From Ruegeria sediminis (GTDB lineage Bacteria > Pseudomonadota > Alphaproteobacteria > Rhodobacterales > Rhodobacteraceae), in assembly GCF_005938215.1 (NCBI RefSeq), contig NZ_VCPD01000006.1, positions 186,001-250,000 on the forward strand: DNA of 64,000 nucleotides. The letters run 5' to 3'. Positions 1 to 11,797 of the stretch are shown in pieces. Below the pieces are notes generated by a model, which did no database searches, was not told the origin of the DNA, and was given only the letters and a program-made list of their open reading frames with translations. How positions within the stretch are numbered: the stretch's first letter is position 1; each line of letters begins with the position of its first letter. The translations under genes and the position numbers were made by a program.

Positions 1-69
1 CTGATCACCGAAAACGGCCCCGCGGAAACCCTCTGCAATGTCGAGCGCAAGCTTTTCGTCAAGGAGTGA
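1..69 (+). CDS. 3' end of an upstream gene, function not identified
   Basis: The reading frame open at the window edge encodes 22 residues and ends with TGA at 67-69, three bases before the next ATG. It therefore belongs to the same transcript as the M20 deacylase that follows. The segment 'TENGPAE' followed by a charged tail resembles the extreme C-terminus of M24 (creatinase/Xaa-Pro dipeptidase) proteins, which often sit next to M20 deacylases. The fragment is too short to prove this. Confidence 0.5.
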   Translation: MITENGPAETLCNVERKLFVKE

Positions 70-72
70 ACG

Positions 73-1233
73 ATGGACCGGCTGGAGCGTACGAAACAGA
101 TCCTGGCCGACCTGATCGCCTTCCCCACCGTGTCGGCCGACAGCAATCTCGAGATGATCGCGTACATGGCCGATCTGCTCGGAGAGGCGGGCGCCCGGGT
201 CGATCTGATGACCGCGCCTTGCGGCACCAAGGCGAACCTGTTCGCCACCCTCGGCCCCGAGGTGGATGGCGGCATCCTGCTGTCAGGGCATAGCGACGTG
301 GTTCCGATTGCCGACCAGGATTGGACCAGCGACCCGTTCCAGATGGCAGAGCGGGACGGGCGGCTTTACGGTCGCGGAAGCTGCGACATGAAAGGGTTCA
401 TCGCCGCGACCCTGGCCATGGCCCCGGCATACGCGGCGCAGGTTAGAGAGAGGCCGCTGCACTTTGCCTTTACCTATGACGAAGAGGTCGGCTGTTTCGG
501 CGCGCAGCACCTGGCGCAGGTTCTGCGCGACCGGAACCTGACGCCGGGCATCGCCATCATCGGCGAACCGACAGGGATGCGCATCATCGAGGGGCACAAG
601 GGCTGCTACGAATACACCACCCGGTTTCACGGGCTGGAAGGGCACGGCTCGCTGCCCGATCAGGGGGTGAACGCCGTCGAATACGCGGTGCGCTATGTCA
701 ACAAGCTGCTGGGTCTGAAAGACCAGTTGCGCGGCATGGCGCCCGCATCCAGCCGCTTCGATCCGCCCTGGACCACGGTGAACGTGGGCGCGCTGACCGG
801 CGGGGTCGCTCATAACGTGATCGCCTCGAAGGCGCAGATCGATTGGGAGATGCGGCCCGTGCAGGCCGCGGACGCCGATTTCGTCAAGGCCGAAATGGCG
901 CGCTACTGCGACGAGGACCTGCTGCCGCGAATGCGCGCTGTGCATCCCGAGGCTGCGATCGAACTGAGCGTGATCGGCGAAGTGGCCGGGCTGATCCCGA
1001 CGGACGAGAACGAGGCGCGCCGCATCGTGGCCGAACTGACTGGCGCCAACGGCGCGGATCTGGTCGCCTTTGGCACCGAGGCGGGCATTTTCCAGGCGCT
1101 CGGCACCGACGTGGTCGTCTGCGGCCCTGGTTCGATCGAACAGGCGCACAAGGCCGACGAGTTTCTGTCGCTGGACCAGCTGTCGCAATGTATCGGCATG
1201 CTCGAGCGGCTCGGGGGAAGGCTGAATGGCTGA
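73..1233 (+). CDS. argE: ArgE-like M20 family deacylase (acetylornithine deacetylase family)
   Basis: A 386-residue cytoplasmic zinc-dependent amide hydrolase of the M20/ArgE-DapE family. ArgE removes acetate from N-acetylornithine, but the substrate here is not certain. Visible metal-site motifs are GHSDVVP (His73, Asp75), the bridging Asp105 in RGSCDMKG, and the catalytic Glu pair 137-138 in TYDEEVG, followed by GEPT near residue 181. The ATG at 73 has AAGGAG just upstream. The 3' end overlaps the GntR regulator by 8 bp, so the two are co-transcribed and the regulator probably controls this small operon. The pairing with GntR rather than other arg genes suggests a catabolic deacylase rather than a biosynthetic one. 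The symbol is given for the family. Confidence 0.8.
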   Translation: MDRLERTKQILADLIAFPTVSADSNLEMIAYMADLLGEAGARVDLMTAPCGTKANLFATLGPEVDGGILLSGHSDVVPIADQDWTSDPFQMAERDGRLYGRGSCDMKGFIAATLAMAPAYAAQVRERPLHFAFTYDEEVGCFGAQHLAQVLRDRNLTPGIAIIGEPTGMRIIEGHKGCYEYTTRFHGLEGHGSLPDQGVNAVEYAVRYVNKLLGLKDQLRGMAPASSRFDPPWTTVNVGALTGGVAHNVIASKAQIDWEMRPVQAADADFVKAEMARYCDEDLLPRMRAVHPEAAIELSVIGEVAGLIPTDENEARRIVAELTGANGADLVAFGTEAGIFQALGTDVVVCGPGSIEQAHKADEFLSLDQLSQCIGMLERLGGRLNG

Positions 1234-1912
1234 AACCGGGGTCCGCGATCGGCATGACGCGATCCATCACGAGATCCGCCAGCGCATCTGCCTGCTTGAC
1301 TATCCACCGGGCGAGAAACTGTCCGAAGCGGAACTGGCGGCGGAATTCGGCATCAGTCGCACGCCGTTGCGGCGCGTGCTCGCCCGGCTCGAGGACGAGG
1401 GGCTGGTGCAATCCCAGCACGGCGTCGGAACCTTCGTGACAAACGCCGATCTGGGCGAACTGGAACAGGTCTACCGCTTGCGGGTCGAACTGGTGGAATT
1501 GACCGGCCGCCTTGATCCCGTGCCGCCGGATGCGGCCTACCTAGCCCGCTTCGACGACCTGATCGGGCAGAGCCATCGCATCATGGCCTCCGGCACCCCG
1601 CGCGCGTTCACGCAATTCGACATGCTGGTGTTCCAGACCCTGCTGGACCTGACCGCGAACGAACCGCTCCGCGCGGTGCAGGAGCGGCTCTATTACCAGA
1701 CCAAGCGCATCTGGCTGACATCTGCGATGGCCGCGCAACTGGATCTGAGTGACGAATTCCGCATCTTCCACCACGAGTTGGAAGCGATCCGGCTGGCCCT
1801 GCAGGCGGGGGATCTGGATGCCGTCGCCCATATCCAGCGCGCCCATATCTCGATGAGCTTCAACAGGCTGCTGAACCGCAGCGGCAGACCGGAAGCGACA
1901 CGCGCGACATAG
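1226..1912 (+). CDS. GntR family transcriptional regulator, FCD subfamily
   Basis: A 228-residue protein with an N-terminal winged helix (about residues 10-75, with 'SEAELAAEFGISRTPLRRVL' recognition-helix region) and an all-helical C-terminal effector domain of FCD type. FCD regulators usually bind an organic acid or amino acid, often with a metal ion, and repress their neighbour. The ATG lies inside the end of the deacylase gene, indicating translational coupling. The gene faces the exopolysaccharide operon tail to tail. The effector is unknown; an acylated amino acid or its product would fit the context. Confidence 0.85.
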   Translation: MAETGVRDRHDAIHHEIRQRICLLDYPPGEKLSEAELAAEFGISRTPLRRVLARLEDEGLVQSQHGVGTFVTNADLGELEQVYRLRVELVELTGRLDPVPPDAAYLARFDDLIGQSHRIMASGTPRAFTQFDMLVFQTLLDLTANEPLRAVQERLYYQTKRIWLTSAMAAQLDLSDEFRIFHHELEAIRLALQAGDLDAVAHIQRAHISMSFNRLLNRSGRPEATRAT

Positions 1913-1981
1913 ACGGAACGCGAATCGACATCAGGGGATGTCCGCGTTCCGGCGTCGGCCGGCGGCATCGCGAACTGCCGA

Positions 1982-4159
1982 TCAGTTCGTGTAGTACTTC
2001 CGCCCGTATTGCGCATAGGCGCCGTATTGGCCGCCATATCCGTAGCGTTTCATGCCCTTCATGTCGATCTGGCTGAGCACCAGGCCGGAGGGGCGAAAAT
2101 TGACGCTTTCCAACATGCGAAGACCTTCGGCAACCTGCGACTGGTCGGTCGAATCCCAGTGAACGGCGAACAGCAGCGCATCAACATGCTGGGCGATCGT
2201 GCGGGCGTCGGGAACGACCAGCACCGGCGGCGTGTCGATGATTACGACGTCGTATTGCGACCGGGCCTCGGTCATCAGTTGCGCGAACCGCTCGGACGAG
2301 AAGAGGTCGGCGACGTTGGCTTCGAATTTCTCGCCGAGCAGCACATCGACACCGACTTCGGGGATGTGGCGGACGACGTCCGAAAGGCCGGCGTCGCCGG
2401 CCAGAACGGCGATCAGGCCGCGTTTGTAGTCTTCGGCCGAGAAATACTCCGCGAAGACGAGGCGGCGCAGGTCGCCTTCGATCAACAGAACCCGCTTGTT
2501 CAGGCAGGCAAAGCTCTGGGCCAGCGCCAGCGACAGCGTGGTCTTGCCTTCGCCGGGGATCGAGGAGGTGAGCATGATCACCTGCGGCGGCTGGTCCACG
2601 TTCGACAGCGCGACCGAAGTGCGCAGGTTGCGGATGGCTTCGGCCGCGGCTGAAGTGGGCTTTTCGCGGAGGTACTGGATCACGTCCTTGCGCTGCTTCG
2701 CGGGCAGGCTGGGGATCTGGCCCATGACCGTGACGCCGGTCGATTGTTCCAGTTGCTGCGACGTGCGGAAGGTGTTGTTGAGGAATTCCCGCATCAGGAC
2801 GAGACCCGCGCCGAGCATCAGGCCAAGAATGCCCGCCAGCGCAAGGACCCGCGTTTTCTTGGGCGCCGAGGGAATGGTGGGCAGCACCGCCATGGACAGA
2901 ACCCGGCTGTCCGCCTGCTGGATGCCCTGCTGCACCGACGTTTCCTTGAGGCGGCCCAGGAAATATTCATAGATCGACCGCGCCGCCTCGGCCTCGCGCG
3001 TCAACTGTTGCAGCGTCACCAGATCCTTCGACTGGCGGTCGATCTGGGTTTCGATGTTGGTCAGCGACTGGGTCAGACCTTCGGTCTGGCTCTGCGCGCG
3101 CGCGCGCGCCACGGTTTCGTTCTGGATCAGCTGCTGGAACTGGGTGTCGAACAGGTCCGCCGGCATGGTGCCGGCCTCGACCCGCGCAAGGCTCTGGGTC
3201 AGGGTCGGATTGCTTGCGACCTGCGCCATGTTCTGCCGGTCGCCCGAGGCGGCGGCGGCTTCGAGTTGCGCGATGCGCGCCGAGATTTCCTCCACCCGGT
3301 CCGAGGTCGCCTTCAGTCGCTCGCGGGTGTCCTTGGCCTGCCGGTTCAGCGCCTCGAAGGCTTCGGGGCTGATCAGTTCGGTGCCGGCGTTGAATTCCTT
3401 GGCCTTGGCCTCGGCGGTTTCCAGTTCGATCTGCAGCGACGCGACCCGCTCCGAAAGCCATCCGGTCGCGCGCTGGGTTGCCTCGAACTTCACGTCCAGC
3501 TGGTTCAGGATGTAGAGATCGGCAAGCGTATCCGCGATCAGCTTGGACTTGGCGGGGTCCTCGGTCGTCGCCTTGATCGCAAAGACGTAGGTATTGCGGA
3601 GGTTCGAGACATCGAAGGCCTTGAGGACGTTGGTGGTGACCTCCTCGATGGTCTGGTCCGGCGTCTCGGGGGCGGGTTCATCTTGAGCGACGATCAGTCC
3701 CCGCACGAAATCCTTGACCTTGCCGATGGAAAATCCCGGGTCGTCGCGGAGGTCCGGGTTGAACTCGGGGTCGTTGACGAGGTCCAGCTCAACCACCAGC
3801 TTCTTGGCGAGTTCCCGGGATTTCAGCACCTCGACTTCGGTGTTGATGCTGGTCTGATCGCCCGACAGGCCCGAGACGACGTTTTCGAAATCGACCACCT
3901 GCCCCTGGCGGTTTTCCAGGGTCACGAAGGCAGTCGTCGAATAGACGGGAACTGCGATGAAGAACGCCCAATAGGCGGCTACGAAGATCGCCGCCGCCAT
4001 GGAGCCTGCGATCCACCACTTGCCCCGCCAAAGCGTCCGGAACAGTTCCACCAGATCGATCTCGTCGTCATCGATCGGAGCGATCTCGGGCGGGTGCGCG
4101 CCGGAACCCTGATTCGCGGTTGTGACATTCTTGCGGTGGATCGGCTCGATTTTGGTCAC
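1982..4159 (-). CDS. Wzc/ExoP-like polysaccharide co-polymerase with tyrosine autokinase domain
   Basis: A 725-residue inner-membrane protein. The N-terminal Wzz domain is bounded by two membrane spans (about residues 48-70 and 437-457), with a long periplasmic coiled-coil region (about 220-400) between them. The cytoplasmic BY-kinase domain has Walker A SSIPGEGKTT (about 532-541), the A' motif LLIEGDLRR (558-566) and Walker B VVIIDTPP (638-645). The last 20 residues form a tyrosine-rich tail (YGYGGQYGAYAQYGRKYY) that is the expected autophosphorylation cluster. It sets chain length and couples polymerisation to export of a surface polysaccharide. It is the last gene of the operon, 55 bp after the export lipoprotein. 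Confidence 0.93.
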   Translation of the reverse strand: MTKIEPIHRKNVTTANQGSGAHPPEIAPIDDDEIDLVELFRTLWRGKWWIAGSMAAAIFVAAYWAFFIAVPVYSTTAFVTLENRQGQVVDFENVVSGLSGDQTSINTEVEVLKSRELAKKLVVELDLVNDPEFNPDLRDDPGFSIGKVKDFVRGLIVAQDEPAPETPDQTIEEVTTNVLKAFDVSNLRNTYVFAIKATTEDPAKSKLIADTLADLYILNQLDVKFEATQRATGWLSERVASLQIELETAEAKAKEFNAGTELISPEAFEALNRQAKDTRERLKATSDRVEEISARIAQLEAAAASGDRQNMAQVASNPTLTQSLARVEAGTMPADLFDTQFQQLIQNETVARARAQSQTEGLTQSLTNIETQIDRQSKDLVTLQQLTREAEAARSIYEYFLGRLKETSVQQGIQQADSRVLSMAVLPTIPSAPKKTRVLALAGILGLMLGAGLVLMREFLNNTFRTSQQLEQSTGVTVMGQIPSLPAKQRKDVIQYLREKPTSAAAEAIRNLRTSVALSNVDQPPQVIMLTSSIPGEGKTTLSLALAQSFACLNKRVLLIEGDLRRLVFAEYFSAEDYKRGLIAVLAGDAGLSDVVRHIPEVGVDVLLGEKFEANVADLFSSERFAQLMTEARSQYDVVIIDTPPVLVVPDARTIAQHVDALLFAVHWDSTDQSQVAEGLRMLESVNFRPSGLVLSQIDMKGMKRYGYGGQYGAYAQYGRKYYTN

Positions 4160-4214
4160 TCGGAAGTTCCAGTTTTCATGTATCGACGGGTTCAGGCCAA
4201 GGCGGAACGGCGCA

Positions 4215-5579
4215 TCAGTTCACGGCGCTTGCCACCGACGAGGTCACCAGGTTCGGCGCCAGCTGGGTCAGCACCCGGTTCCACTTGGTGATCGGCTGTT
4301 CGGCTATGAAAATGACGTCATTCGGACGCAGTTCCATCCGTGTCGCCAGAATGAAATTCGCGGCGTTCGTCGCGTCCAGATTCCAGGCGGTCACGCCCGA
4401 GAACTCGTTCGGGTTTTCATTGCCACGCAGGATGTAGATCTGGCGCGGGTTGCCCGTTCGCGAATGGAAACCGCTGCTTTCGCTGTAAAGCGCATCGGCC
4501 AGGGTTGCCCTACGCTCGAACGGCAGCGGGTAGCGGGCCTGTTTGAAGACCTCGCCGACCAGGTAGGCATAGTCGCGCTCCACCGCGTCGACGGCCAGAC
4601 GGTCGCTGAAATTCTCGCGCTGCTCCTCAAGCTCGCTGCGGCGAAGATCGACCTCGAGTTCCAGTTCGTCCAGCGCGTTCTTGCGCGCCGTCTGTCGGAA
4701 CGTGTTCAGCTGGATCTGCTGCGCGAAGTACTCGGACGCCTTGTCGAGCTCGAATTCGGTGTCGACAAAGACGCTGTCGCCGTTCTGCAGTACGACGTTC
4801 TGCAACTCGCCCTTCTTGAAATACTCGGTCACCGGAATCTGATAGAGCGTCCCGTCGCGGTAGATCCGCACCGAGGCATAATCCTGATCGGCCAGGTCGA
4901 AACCGCCCGCCGCGTTGATCGCCTGATTCAGGCGCAGCGGCGTCAGCGTCAACGGCACGACGGTGGCGTTCTGTACCGCGCCGCCGACGGTCACGCGTTG
5001 CGAGTTGAACTCGGCGATCTCCAGGCTGAAGGCGGGGTTGATGCCGGCCTCGACCAGTTTGTTGAAGACGGAATTCTCGGCCTCTTCCAGGGTCTTTCCG
5101 GCCACCACCACGCGGCCCACGTCCGGGATCGAGATCGCGCCGTCATCCTGGACCGTATAGCCCTGGCGGCGGTTCTCGGCCGCCAGCAGACCGCTCAGCT
5201 GTTCGACCGAGGTGGCGGCGCTGGGCGTGGCCAGCAGCAGCTTGTCCTCGATGCCGATGCGATAGGCGTCGCGCACGGCTTCCGGCGGCACGCGGGTCTC
5301 AAGCCGACCGGGGCGCGTCTCGGGTAGGAAGGCCGGTTCGATCGCGGTCGAAGGCATGTTGAACCCGCCAGATGTGCCCGCCGAAGCGAAAAAGGCTTCG
5401 GGCAATTGCTTGGGCACATAGCTCGACCGGTTCGCGGCCAGCACGGTCTCGGCGGTAAGCGGGATCACCCGCACCTTGGAGCCGGCATCGGTGACGCCTT
5501 CGGACACCGAGGAGGAGTGATAGGCGACACCACAACTCGCCAGCAGCAAGACGCCCAAAAGCGGCAAGACTTTCTTCAC
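4215..5579 (-). CDS. Wza-like polysaccharide export outer-membrane lipoprotein
   Basis: About 454 residues. With a GTG start at 5579 (GGAG seven bases upstream) the protein begins VKKVLPLLGVLLLASCG, a textbook lipoprotein signal with lipobox LLASC. An ATG at 5612 would only add 11 polar residues. The body contains the polysaccharide export domain (after 'YRIGIEDKLLLATPS') and SLBB-like repeats ('VTVGGAVQNA', 'IYILRGNENP'). It is longer than minimal family members because of a charged coiled-coil insertion (about residues 265-320). Family members form the outer-membrane channel for capsule or exopolysaccharide together with the Wzc-type protein encoded next. Confidence 0.9.
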   Translation of the reverse strand: MKKVLPLLGVLLLASCGVAYHSSSVSEGVTDAGSKVRVIPLTAETVLAANRSSYVPKQLPEAFFASAGTSGGFNMPSTAIEPAFLPETRPGRLETRVPPEAVRDAYRIGIEDKLLLATPSAATSVEQLSGLLAAENRRQGYTVQDDGAISIPDVGRVVVAGKTLEEAENSVFNKLVEAGINPAFSLEIAEFNSQRVTVGGAVQNATVVPLTLTPLRLNQAINAAGGFDLADQDYASVRIYRDGTLYQIPVTEYFKKGELQNVVLQNGDSVFVDTEFELDKASEYFAQQIQLNTFRQTARKNALDELELEVDLRRSELEEQRENFSDRLAVDAVERDYAYLVGEVFKQARYPLPFERRATLADALYSESSGFHSRTGNPRQIYILRGNENPNEFSGVTAWNLDATNAANFILATRMELRPNDVIFIAEQPITKWNRVLTQLAPNLVTSSVASAVN

Positions 5580-5701
5580 GGTCAACTCCACCTGAGATTT
5601 TCCTGAGATCATGGCTTCCTACTCAGTCCGCCGAATCTGCACAAGCTGCGATGCTGGATCCCGTGCCATGTGTTGCGATTCCGCAGTTGTTTCTCCGTTT
5701 C

Positions 5702-6244
5702 TCATGCGCGCATAACGCTGCGCTTGTCGGCCGACAACCGGGTTTCGCGCCCGAGGACATCAAGCAGCAGCCAGATGCGGTCATTCGCGGCGACCGACTC
5801 GACCTTGGCCGCGAAACCGGCGAAGGGGCCGTGGATGATCTGCACCTCGCTGCCGGCTGCAAGAGAGTCCTCTGGGGGCGTGTCCATCCCGGCTGAAAAC
5901 CGGCTGCGCAGGTCGGTGATCAGATCCGCGGGAACGATGGCGGGGCGGTCCCTGGTGAAGCTGACCAACCGCGACACACCGTAGGTGCTGTTGATCTTGC
6001 GCCAGGGACCGGAGCTCAGGTCGGCCTGCACGAAAACGTAGCCGGGAAACAGGGGGCTGATCTTCTCGCTGAACCGGCCGCCGGAACGACGGGTCTCGCG
6101 GATCTGCGGTATGAACAACCGGAATCCCTGGTTTTCCAGATTGTGCTGGGCACGCGGCAGCATGTTGGGTTTGGCTTGCGCCAGCAGCCAGACCTTCGAC
6201 GTGTCCGCGTCATCGAACTGCCTATGCGATAGAACCTGATTCAC
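5702..6244 (-). CDS. NusG/RfaH-like transcription antiterminator
   Basis: A 180-residue protein with an N-terminal NGN domain ('KVWLLAQAKPNMLPRAQHNLE' region, then 'FPGYVFVQADL', the conserved core) and a C-terminal KOW domain ('GSEVQIIHGPFAGFAAKV'). Specialised NusG paralogues bind RNA polymerase and suppress polarity in long polysaccharide operons. Its place between the initiating transferase and the export genes supports that role. I found no ops/JUMPstart-like element by eye in the 313-bp leader of this operon, so its recruitment signal is unknown. It could instead act on a distant polysaccharide operon. Confidence 0.88.
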   Translation of the reverse strand: MNQVLSHRQFDDADTSKVWLLAQAKPNMLPRAQHNLENQGFRLFIPQIRETRRSGGRFSEKISPLFPGYVFVQADLSSGPWRKINSTYGVSRLVSFTRDRPAIVPADLITDLRSRFSAGMDTPPEDSLAAGSEVQIIHGPFAGFAAKVESVAANDRIWLLLDVLGRETRLSADKRSVMRA

Positions 6245-6355
6245 GTTGCACTGCCCTGTTTTTCCGGTGCTATAGCGCCGCGGCTTCCGAAAAAAAACCC
6301 ATTACGCGGCTGGAATGTTTGTGCGGGATCTGGCCGGGCGACATCATCGTGATGC

Positions 6356-7477
6356 TCAACCAGCCGGAGAGACGTTTTGCGGAAAACGCAGGCGCGGCCG
6401 GCGCAGCCGCGCCTGAGCCGCCGCTATCCCCAGCGAATACGTCGCCACGAAGGCGACACCAAAGAACACCAGCGCGATGAAGGACATCAGCGGATCGTTC
6501 CAGAACACCACTCCCGCGATCATCGGCGTTGCGATGAAGGGCAGCATCACGCTGGTTGCGAGCGGGTTGGAGACCATGCGCCTGTTGCGGCCCAGGAAAA
6601 AGATCTCGAGCCCGCGCAGCACCAACTGGTGAAAATGCAGCCGGTCCGCGGTGTCGAGGCTGACACCCCTGCGCCGGCGCCTGTAGATCGCGAAAAGCGT
6701 GTCGGCCAGCGGCCAGAAGAACAGCAGGAACATCGCCCAGGTCGAGGTCGTCGGTTCGGCATGCAGGATCACCAGCGCGGTCCATGTCAGCATGTAGCCG
6801 ATGATGTAAGCGCCCCCGTCGCCCAGAAAGATGCGCCCGAAGGGGAAGTTGAAGACGAAGAACCCCGCGATCGAAACCGCCGTGATCATGCTCATGGTCA
6901 GGATCTCGGGCTGGCCACTGCGAATGGCGATGGCGGCAAGGGCGACGGCGATCAGGATGCCGGTCCCCGACGCCAGCCCGTTGAGCCCGTCGATCAGGTT
7001 GAAGGCGTGGCAATAGCTGGCCACGACGAAAAGCGTCACGAGGATGGCCGCCGGAGTGAAATAGAAGGCCCATTCCAGAACGTAGGAATCGGCGGTCGTG
7101 ATCCAGATGCCCAGAACCCAGACCGCGACCAGCGCCGACAGGGCGGATGCCGCGTAGCGGACCTTGGTCGAGATGTGGCGGAACAGATCTTCCGCCAGGC
7201 CTGTCGCGTACATCGGCAGAGAGGTCAGCAACAGAATCAGGTAGAGCGGCTGACCCTCGAAACTGGCGACCCCGGCGCCGGCCAGCATGCCGGCCATGAC
7301 CGCCACGCCGCCGATCCGTGGGGTCGGCGCGGTGTGCGACGCCTGGATCGCGGCGGTATCGTCGCCGGAACCGGTCAGTCGAAGGTGCTTGTTCTTGGTG
7401 AGAACCAGGATGGTACAGGTCAGGAGGGACGCGGCAAAAGAGGCCCAGAAAACGGTCATGGGGTACACAACATCCAA
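6356..7477 (-). CDS. WecA/MraY-family polyprenyl-phosphate sugar-1-phosphate transferase
   Basis: A 373-residue multi-pass membrane enzyme that moves a sugar-1-phosphate from a UDP-sugar to undecaprenyl phosphate, the first membrane step of glycan synthesis. It shows the family signatures NLIDGLNGLASG (catalytic and Mg-binding aspartate), FLGDGGAYIIG and the cytoplasmic His motif DRLHFHQ. About ten hydrophobic segments are visible. An alternative ATG lies six codons in. It is the first gene of the minus-strand polysaccharide operon. The sugar specificity (GlcNAc versus another HexNAc) cannot be read. Confidence 0.88.
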   Translation of the reverse strand: MDVVYPMTVFWASFAASLLTCTILVLTKNKHLRLTGSGDDTAAIQASHTAPTPRIGGVAVMAGMLAGAGVASFEGQPLYLILLLTSLPMYATGLAEDLFRHISTKVRYAASALSALVAVWVLGIWITTADSYVLEWAFYFTPAAILVTLFVVASYCHAFNLIDGLNGLASGTGILIAVALAAIAIRSGQPEILTMSMITAVSIAGFFVFNFPFGRIFLGDGGAYIIGYMLTWTALVILHAEPTTSTWAMFLLFFWPLADTLFAIYRRRRRGVSLDTADRLHFHQLVLRGLEIFFLGRNRRMVSNPLATSVMLPFIATPMIAGVVFWNDPLMSFIALVFFGVAFVATYSLGIAAAQARLRRPRLRFPQNVSPAG

Positions 7478-7790
7478 TGCAAGAGTAAAGCTTCCGGTTG
7501 TGCCGATAACTCAATTCGAGACCGGAGGTAAATACCGGACCATTGCGTAAGTAGAGTAGAAATTTCCCCACGCGAAATCGCGACTCCACCGGATCAAGAC
7601 AATGACGTTCACGCCCTTGTTTTCTTGGCTTGCAGCCCGAATTGACGTCTGAATCTTACGAAAGGTAAACGCGCAACTCGATGCAAAATAGCCACAAATC
7701 GAAAAACCCGTATTGACCGCTGGCAAAAAAAGCGGTTCAAACTGAAATTGGCTCGTAGTGCCCCTTTAGAGATTTCCGAGGAGACTGTTT
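7478..7790. promoter_or_regulatory. Divergent promoter region between the polysaccharide operon and a small secreted protein
   Basis: This 313-bp stretch has no coding ORF I trust. It separates divergent genes and must hold both promoters. On the plus strand TTGACG (about 7640) and TTGACC (about 7714) are -35-like, but neither has a convincing -10 at 16-18 bp. Low G+C in the middle fits promoter DNA. Confidence 0.45.
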
Positions 7791-8075
7791 ATGGCGATCC
7801 GACAAACCCTGATTGCTGCCGCGGCCTTGGCCGTGACAGCGGCGCCCGTATTCGCGCAGAATACCGTGCAGCCGCAGCCGCAGACCGTTCAACTCACCCG
7901 GGAGTTGTGCCTGAAGCCGGAAAACGCCGAACGCGCGGAATGCGCGGCCCTCCTCGAAAACGCAACGAATCTCGTGCCGCTGATCGGCGCCGGCGCCGGC
8001 CTTCTTGCTGTTGCTGCCGCTGCGGGCGGCGGCGGTGGCGGTTCGACCATCAGCACCACCGGCACCATCAACTGA
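7791..8075 (+). CDS. Small exported glycine-rich protein, unknown function
   Basis: A 94-residue protein. GAGGAG precedes the ATG. The N-terminus is a clear Sec signal (hydrophobic run to VTAAPVFAQ, cleavage after about residue 22). The mature part has two cysteines ('ELCLKPENAERAECAALL'), a hydrophobic helix (about 62-78) and a glycine run followed by a Thr/Ser-rich tail. Similar short proteins with an Ala/Gly helix and a Thr-rich end are common beside exopolysaccharide genes in Rhodobacteraceae (my recollection). No function is known to me. It is followed at once by a strong terminator, so it is monocistronic. Confidence 0.7.
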   Translation: MAIRQTLIAAAALAVTAAPVFAQNTVQPQPQTVQLTRELCLKPENAERAECAALLENATNLVPLIGAGAGLLAVAAAAGGGGGGSTISTTGTIN

Positions 8076-8100
8076 ATCGCGCCCAGTTGGCGTGATCACA

Positions 8101-8130
8101 GGCCCGCCCCTTTGGCGGGCCTTTTGCTTT
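8101..8130 (+). terminator. Rho-independent terminator of the small exported protein gene
   Basis: Perfect 8-bp stem GGCCCGCC/GGCGGGCC (8101-8108 and 8114-8121), 5-nt loop CCTTT, then TTTTGCTTTT. It starts 26 bp after the stop codon. Confidence 0.9.
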
Positions 8131-8293
8131 TGGCTCCCCAAACTCGACTTTTTCGGGCGATCCTGATAGGATTGACGCCTTGTTACTCGATTAATTGAAG
8201 CTCCTATTGAGCGCCCGTCCGCGGTTCCTTTGGCGCCGGCGCGGCGCGTGACCCTGTCCTTGCTTCGGACAGGCAGAACCAGGGGGCGGTTCC

Positions 8294-8818
8294 ATGAACA
8301 ATGCCGACCAGGCCGCATCGCGGCCCCGGGAAAGCTGTGCCCGGTCACCAGAAAAAGCACACCGCCTTGCGTCAGCCATCGCGGCGGTGGTGCTGGCACT
8401 CGGTATCGGCGGGACAGGGCAGGTGTCGGCCGAGAACACGTCACCAGCGCCTCACGTTGTCGGCAATGACCGGGGCGGTTCGATCAAGGCGCGGCTCTTT
8501 CAGATCCGCAGGCTGCGCGCCAGCGGTCAGCGGGTCGAGATCCGCGGCAAGTTCTGTTTTTCGACCTGCACGATGCTGTTGGGTCTGCCGAACACCTGCA
8601 TCCTGCCCGAAACCCAGTTCGGGTTTCACGGCCCATCGCTGAACGGGCGGCGTCTTGCGCCGGACCGGTTCGAATATTTCTCGCGCGTCATCTCGCAGTA
8701 CTATCCTCAGCCTTTGCGGGACTGGTACATGAAGACCGGAAGAAACCGGTTGAACCCGATCTATCGGATCTCGGGGGCCAGGATCATTGCGATGGGTATC
8801 GCTGCCTGCGACGCATGA
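8294..8818 (+). CDS. Predicted periplasmic ClpP/crotonase-like protein (COG3904-like)
   Basis: A 174-residue protein with an N-terminal hydrophobic segment (about 26-46, ending QVSA) that reads as an uncleaved or long signal. The mature part has VEIRGKFCFSTCTMLLGL and TQFGFHGPSLNG, the pattern of small exported proteins with a ClpP-like fold, in which the serine of the FSTC segment would be the nucleophile position. Function in these proteins is not established. The ATG has GGGGCGG upstream. It stands alone, convergent with the gcv operon. Confidence 0.6.
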   Translation: MNNADQAASRPRESCARSPEKAHRLASAIAAVVLALGIGGTGQVSAENTSPAPHVVGNDRGGSIKARLFQIRRLRASGQRVEIRGKFCFSTCTMLLGLPNTCILPETQFGFHGPSLNGRRLAPDRFEYFSRVISQYYPQPLRDWYMKTGRNRLNPIYRISGARIIAMGIAACDA

Positions 8819-8826
8819 AGTAGAAA

Positions 8827-8847
8827 CGGGCCGGTTCAACCGGCCCG
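8827..8847 (-). terminator. Hairpin terminator of the gcv operon
   Basis: Perfect 8-bp stem CGGGCCGG/CCGGCCCG with a 5-nt loop, 46 bp past the gcvP stop. Read on the minus strand it is followed by TTTCTACTT, a moderate U-tract; on the plus strand there is no U-tract. Confidence 0.7.
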
Positions 8848-8892
8848 CTGATTGTACTCAACGTTCTCGACGGAATCAGGCGCTTGCGGCCG

Positions 8893-11751
<2,859 letters not shown>

Positions 11752-11797
11752 GTCTGCGCTCCTGTGTCGAAACTGGCGCCCCGTGGAGGTTGCGGAT

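Noticed and set aside
2744..4291. Long plus-strand frame opposite the Wzc-like gene
   Set aside because: Composition and lack of motifs show it is the antisense shadow of the kinase gene; several similar long shadows occur opposite gcvP, the sulfatase, the BVMO and other high-G+C genes.
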